Source of the DNA: Ifrita kowaldi
Lineage: Eukaryota > Chordata > Aves > Passeriformes > Cinclosomatidae
Assembly (NCBI GenBank): GCA_013398055.1
Contig: VZRS01014168.1
Coordinates: forward strand, 124,001-188,000
Direction of reading: 5' to 3'
Length of the DNA stretch: 64,000 nt
The notes under the pieces are model-generated. The model made no database searches and was not told the DNA's origin. It was given only the letters and a program-made list of their open reading frames with translations. The translations under genes were made by a program, and so were the position numbers. Positions 55,101 through 61,100 of the stretch are shown here, one piece after another (positions within the stretch are counted from its first letter, which is position 1; each line of letters starts with the position of its first letter).

Positions 55101-58100
55101 CGCACGGCGTCTCCCACTGAAGTCATCATCTCATTTCAGTTATTATAATGCTAGTTTTAAGCAAGGATCCCTTTGATTAGGTGACACAGCACACTGTCAG
55201 TTAAGAGACTCTCAGAAATATGTGCCTAAATCCTTTTGTTAACACAGCAGGAATTAAAAGAAAAATAAAGAGCTCTTTCAAAACCAATCTGATTAAGAGA
55301 GATGTGACCTTTCCTCCCAGACTTACTTTTCTCTGGTACAGCTCCTCTGGAGTCGTGGATCTCAAGCTGACAAGGCGGAAATTCTTTGTAATAGCACGTG
55401 GTCGTTTCCGTGGAGGAGCAAATCGCTCCATTTCTGTCACAAAGTACAGGCCTTGCTTTAGGTAGCTGAAGTATCTGTCCTTAGCAGAAGTTTCATCATC
55501 CGAGTCAGAGTCGTCTTCCTCATCTTCATCACCAGGCCTGCTCTCCATGCGCAGTCTTTTTGGAAAAAGTTTTATCTCACACTGCACAGAAAACATGAAC
55601 AGGAAACATCGACCTAGTACACCTAAACTAGTTTGGTAACAACTGAGAACATCGCCACTTCCAGTACTTTAAATTTCAGAATCAACATCCTTCCTCCCCT
55701 TCTCCTTTAAACTCTTTATTTCTCAGTTTGCTTAACCTGTTCCACAAACCCTGACTGCATCTGTCTTTTTGATCTGAGGCTTCATCTCTCACCTACCGAA
55801 GTGAAGGCTTCACAGTAACCTGCCATTACACGAAACCTCCTGCACCAGCCCAGACAGGGCAGAACAGTGGAGACATCTTCCCACACTTTTCTATAGCTTA
55901 CTGCAGCATACAGGAGTGTTTCCAACTTCAGCTATTCAAAGCAAGGTTTTCTGTTTAATGAAATCTCAGACTGCATCCTTAGGCTGTAGTATGCCAGTCA
56001 CAGGCTGTATATATTATTTCCAGAATAATACAACTTTCCAAAAACATACACACAAGCTTTGGTGGGTACTGAAATTTTCTAATTCTAATATTAGATTTTT
56101 GATTAAGATGTTTAAGACCTATTTCAACATAAGCTTTACAAAAGAGTAATTTTCTCAGTTTTAAAGAAAATTTTAAAGAAAACTACTGATTAACTTTATT
56201 ATATTCTACTCCCTCTGAGAATCCTACTATAAAGAAATAAAAAATGTATCTCTTACATGGCTCTGCCTTAATTGTGTTCCTCATGTCTAATTGAAATGGG
56301 TTCACTCTCTCCTATTTCCAAGTGAAAGAGGTTGCAGTGTTCCTCAGATGCACTAACATACAAGGCAAGGTTACTGTCAACACAAATTCTTCCCTGTTCC
56401 AAGTCTCCTCTCATTGAGACTCAACCTTCCAGCAGTTTTGCTTCTACGCTCCACAAGTTATTTATGGTTTTATCAAGTTTACCCTAGAACAGTTAAGCTG
56501 CAGCATGTTTGGAATTTCCCTGCAACACCTATCTATGGATAGGAATCGCTTTTCCTGTTAGTAGTAACATCTTCTATTTTAACACCCACCCCACCTTAGG
56601 ATCACATATAAAAAAGCAAATTGTTGTACCGTATTCCAAAAGGATGATGTGCTTGTGCACATTCCTCACCTCCAGACTTAGAAATCCTCCATCATGAGCC
56701 GAAGTGACCTGAGGAGAACTCTCAAACCATTCACAGGCCTTTCCCAGCAAGTTTCTTAATGTCTTGACTGATGACACAGTCAATGCACCAGAGCAGCGAG
56801 CGAGGATGACAGAATTATCTGCCCACCAATTTACATCTATCAACGAGTAATAGGATTCTTTATCTAAAATAAGAATGCACCATATAAAGAAAGATAATGT
56901 TAAACCTCAGGTAAGAACAGAAGAGACTTCCATTATGAAGAAATATGGTCTAATTTAACAGGTATTTATTGTTATATTTGCAGCATTGATTCACTAAACT
57001 ATTCTATATCAATTATATTTTACTAAACCATTTTTGTATTAAATAAAGCTGCTGAGAACAAAAGAAAAGGCACCTAACTACAAATATATATAAATTATTT
57101 GGAAAAAAATTCACAGTAAACTGATTTACTTACACAAAAAGTGACAGATTTCTGATCTTTGATAAAGATCTACTTCATTACCTATCAGGCCATCCTCAAC
57201 ATGACAACAAACCTAATAGTAATGAAAATCAGAAAAGGCTACACTGCTTTTGAGGACAAGTAAGCCTATAAACATATTACAAGAGGAGGTTGTTAGCAAT
57301 ATTAAACTAAAAAACTGAAAAAACAAAAAAGTCTCTAGGACTGACAATGGAAGCTGTGGCATATCCAAGACTGTCTTGATTATGGTAACTGGGTGTTGGG
57401 ATAAAATGTTCATCAGAGCGGGCTCATTTTGCTCCCTACGCGTCACTTTCCACCCCTCTGATGAAAACAATCTTTCCCCAAAGAGCACTAAGAAACAGGT
57501 CAGATTATCACTGTTTTACTCATTCTTAGTCAGCAGCCTACCTATGAAGGTCAGATGAATTTACCCTAAGACAGAATCACCAAGAAAAACAGTACTAAGA
57601 AACAGGAATCTGTAAATAATATAGATGTATACAAGCAGCAGCAAATGGATCATGGAATAGCTATTGATCTCTGCACTCTTGGAACAACCATGAAATAACC
57701 AGGTGCTAAATGGCTGCACAGATTGGCCTGAATTTTCAGAAAACAATACAGACTGATGAGGCAAATCCAGTCTGAGGAAATTGCTTTAGATTGTTTTTAG
57801 AATTTGAAACCAGTATCTTTAAATTACATTAGCTTTCAAGATTTACTAGACATTCATAGAAAGAAAAAATGAAATCCTGTGCTAACTGAAATATCAACTT
57901 CTTTATGGCTACAAAAGCATTCTTAAGAGAGAATCTGAAAAAAAGTATTGTGACACTCATTTAGCTCTGCCATGTTACAAATTCAAATCATACAATTTTG
58001 GCAACCTGACTGAGATTTAATTAGGCCATTTCAGTCTTGATATATTTGCATTACTATTTTTAACTACACAGTGATATAAAATAATAACCTAACTGCACTG

Positions 58101-61100
58101 CATACCTTTTATTTTCTTTCTTTTTTCACTAGAGAGTCTCCAGTCTGGGTTAAGCTCATCATAGCCTGGCTAAAAAAAAAAAAAAAAAAAAAAAATTATA
58201 TTCAAGTAAATTTTTTAACACAGAATCCGTTTATTTACTCTGTTGCTGACCCATTCATTTTTCAGTTAAAATGCTCCCTGTAAATTCAAACTCTTCTCAA
58301 GCACAAACATACTAGTGCTGTAATGCCACTGCACTTTTCTAGACAATTAAAAAAAAAAAAAAACAAACCAAAACCACTAGACATGGCCTGACCAGCTTAA
58401 AACAGTAATCATACCCTAAAGATTTCTGAAACAAAGGCTCTCCAGCAATCAAAAGTCAAGTGTTTTCTTTTCATGTCTATACACAGGACTGCAGGCACAT
58501 ATAATCTCCAAGTCTGTTTAGTGGTCCTGTGTGACAGTCTAGTACAGTTCTGTAAGTATTTTCCCAAGCTATTTTCAGAATTATAAAGCCCCTTTCAAGG
58601 TTAGTGCAAGAAAACAAGCAGCATTATTAACTGATGCATTGCAAGGTTCAGAATTATGCTGCAGTGCCGTTTTAAACATGATTTAGAAGTGACAGAAATC
58701 CTGCCCCAAAGTGCAACACAGTGGAAGTACAGGTAGCTAAAACAACCCAAGCACGTTTGGGTCAAGCAGAGGTGTTTTTCAGACTTGTTTCTTCAGTAGA
58801 AAGAGAAAAGTCTATTAATTCAAATTAAACATGAGACCCCTCTAAGTTAATTTAACAAATAAGTTTGGTTGACAATTACATTGGAGTCACACATATTACT
58901 ATTTTCATATTATGAAAATATGAATTATACTTGGACACCAGTTCCACCTATAAAAAAAATTTTGAGAACAGTCAAGTACTGAATATTCCTTTATATCACC
59001 CTCACTGAATTATAAAATCCCGAATGCTCCTTCAGGATACGTATTCATTATTGCTAAAAAGGAAGAAAAAATACAACACACTGTAAGCATCCTTGAGCAA
59101 AATCTGTCTGAAGTGTATCTTTAACAGAGATAAACAGATATGCATACATACACACACAGCACTTATCCCGACACTAGAGCAGAACTTTTCTGAGGTTTTT
59201 CTGTTTGCTTGTTTTGGTTGCTGTTTAAAAATACTTTGCTAAATAAGCTTGAAATTACATTTCAATCCCATTTGTTTACCCTGTTTGGAACTAATGTTGG
59301 TTCATGTCTTGCAGGTTCGGAACATAAGATACAGCACTTCAAGTGAAAAGCCTTTATCTATTACTCAAGAAATTAATGGGAGGAAAATCAGAATTCTTCA
59401 CATACTAGTGTGCCTCGTTTCAGATTTTTCACTTTTCAAAATATCTTTCCTCATTAAAATGAAGTTTTATCTTTACCCAGAAAGTATATTAGCTATATGG
59501 AATTTCCTTTGGAAACTAATTAGCTTTCAATTCCCAATGTTTAAATTCACCCAAGTCACATAAAAGTTCGCCAGTGTCTGAGCAATTCTTAACATAAGTT
59601 CCCCTACTTAGTTTTGCAAACAATTCCTGTAGAAAGCATTGGACTTAACAGCAAATTGATTAAGAAAATACTCTAGAATGTCATCTGGAGCAAGGTAAGG
59701 TGAATTTTGAGGGAGGAATAGAAGAATACATTAGACATCCAGTAGAATTTGGTTTCAACCACTGAAACAAATTTAACTGCTTTAGCCTCTACTTCTCTTA
59801 TAACAGCATTTCAGTCTAAGCGCATTGTAGTCTAATTCTGAGTGTTACCTATTTGGCACCAAAATGCCTCATGAAAAATTCACTGCACGTAATTGGTTCT
59901 TTTTCTTAATTTTTCAAGTTTACAGTTTATGGGTAGAAAAGATTATTATAAAAGTAAGTATACGGCTCCTGAAAAACATGGTGTTGACTGAGAAGTTAGT
60001 ATGTAGCTAATGCACGGTTATCTGAACTCCTCTGTTCTCCTATGAAAACACATTTCCAGAGGAGCAAGATATGTAAGTCAAGTGTCTAAACACGTACATT
60101 CTTCTTACCTGAGCAGCTTGGTCCCACTCTCCTTGTTGTCTGAGAGACGGAATAGACCAGATTGTCAGTTTTCCTGAGAAATGAATAGCTGCCAAAAGAG
60201 CTCCATCAGGAGAAAGATTCATCTTGAAAACTCCATCCTGCCAAACATGATACCCAAGCAAATCAATAAACACACACAGTAAAATTATACACCAAGAAAT
60301 ACCCAAAAAAATTCCTCCAAATATATATTTTCTTTCCTATTTCAGGGAAAAAATTTGTACAATCATCCACTCTGAAAAGTTAATATGCCTTAAAATTAAA
60401 AACAAACAAAAACATCCTTATTCTAAAAGAAAACAGATAAGAGATCAATTGTGGCATGGAAGAGTAAAAACAACCTGCATAAAGGAAGAACACTATCTTA
60501 GCATGAACAAATCTTTAGGAATGTGAAGTTCTGCATCACGTTGTTATACAGCAAATAAAACCTGGAAGTGCAGCATTCCTAGGAGAATGCCCTGATAGCA
60601 ATGCGGAGCTACTTGGGTGGGAAAACTGCAGGTTGTGCTTTGTACAGAAAAAACATTCAGCAGCCTCAGTTTTCTACTATCCTGACTCTCTGGTCCACCC
60701 AAGGAAGACTATTACCAAATCACAGCTTAGTACAAGTCTTTCTCCCCGGGAGCAAACTTCTGGGTGGGCATTATTACAAATCAAATTCTCAAAATAAAGA
60801 AAAAAATAAGGGATACAAGAATGCAGACATTAAGAGATCTTGGGGGAGCACACTGTTCATTTCAGGACACTGAATCCAAATTTAAGAATCTCTTGAGCGA
60901 CAATAGACCAAGTAGTAACATAGCAAATACCAGATTAGTCCATACAGATGCAATAATTAAAGCTTTGTAAATTAATTTCATCAAGACTACAAAAACTCTC
61001 CTAAATACTTAGTTCTTAAGTTTCCTTAAGCTCTGGACACCTTAAGAGGCAAAACATACTTCTAACAAAATACTTTCTTAAGGATTCACAAAATCCTGCA

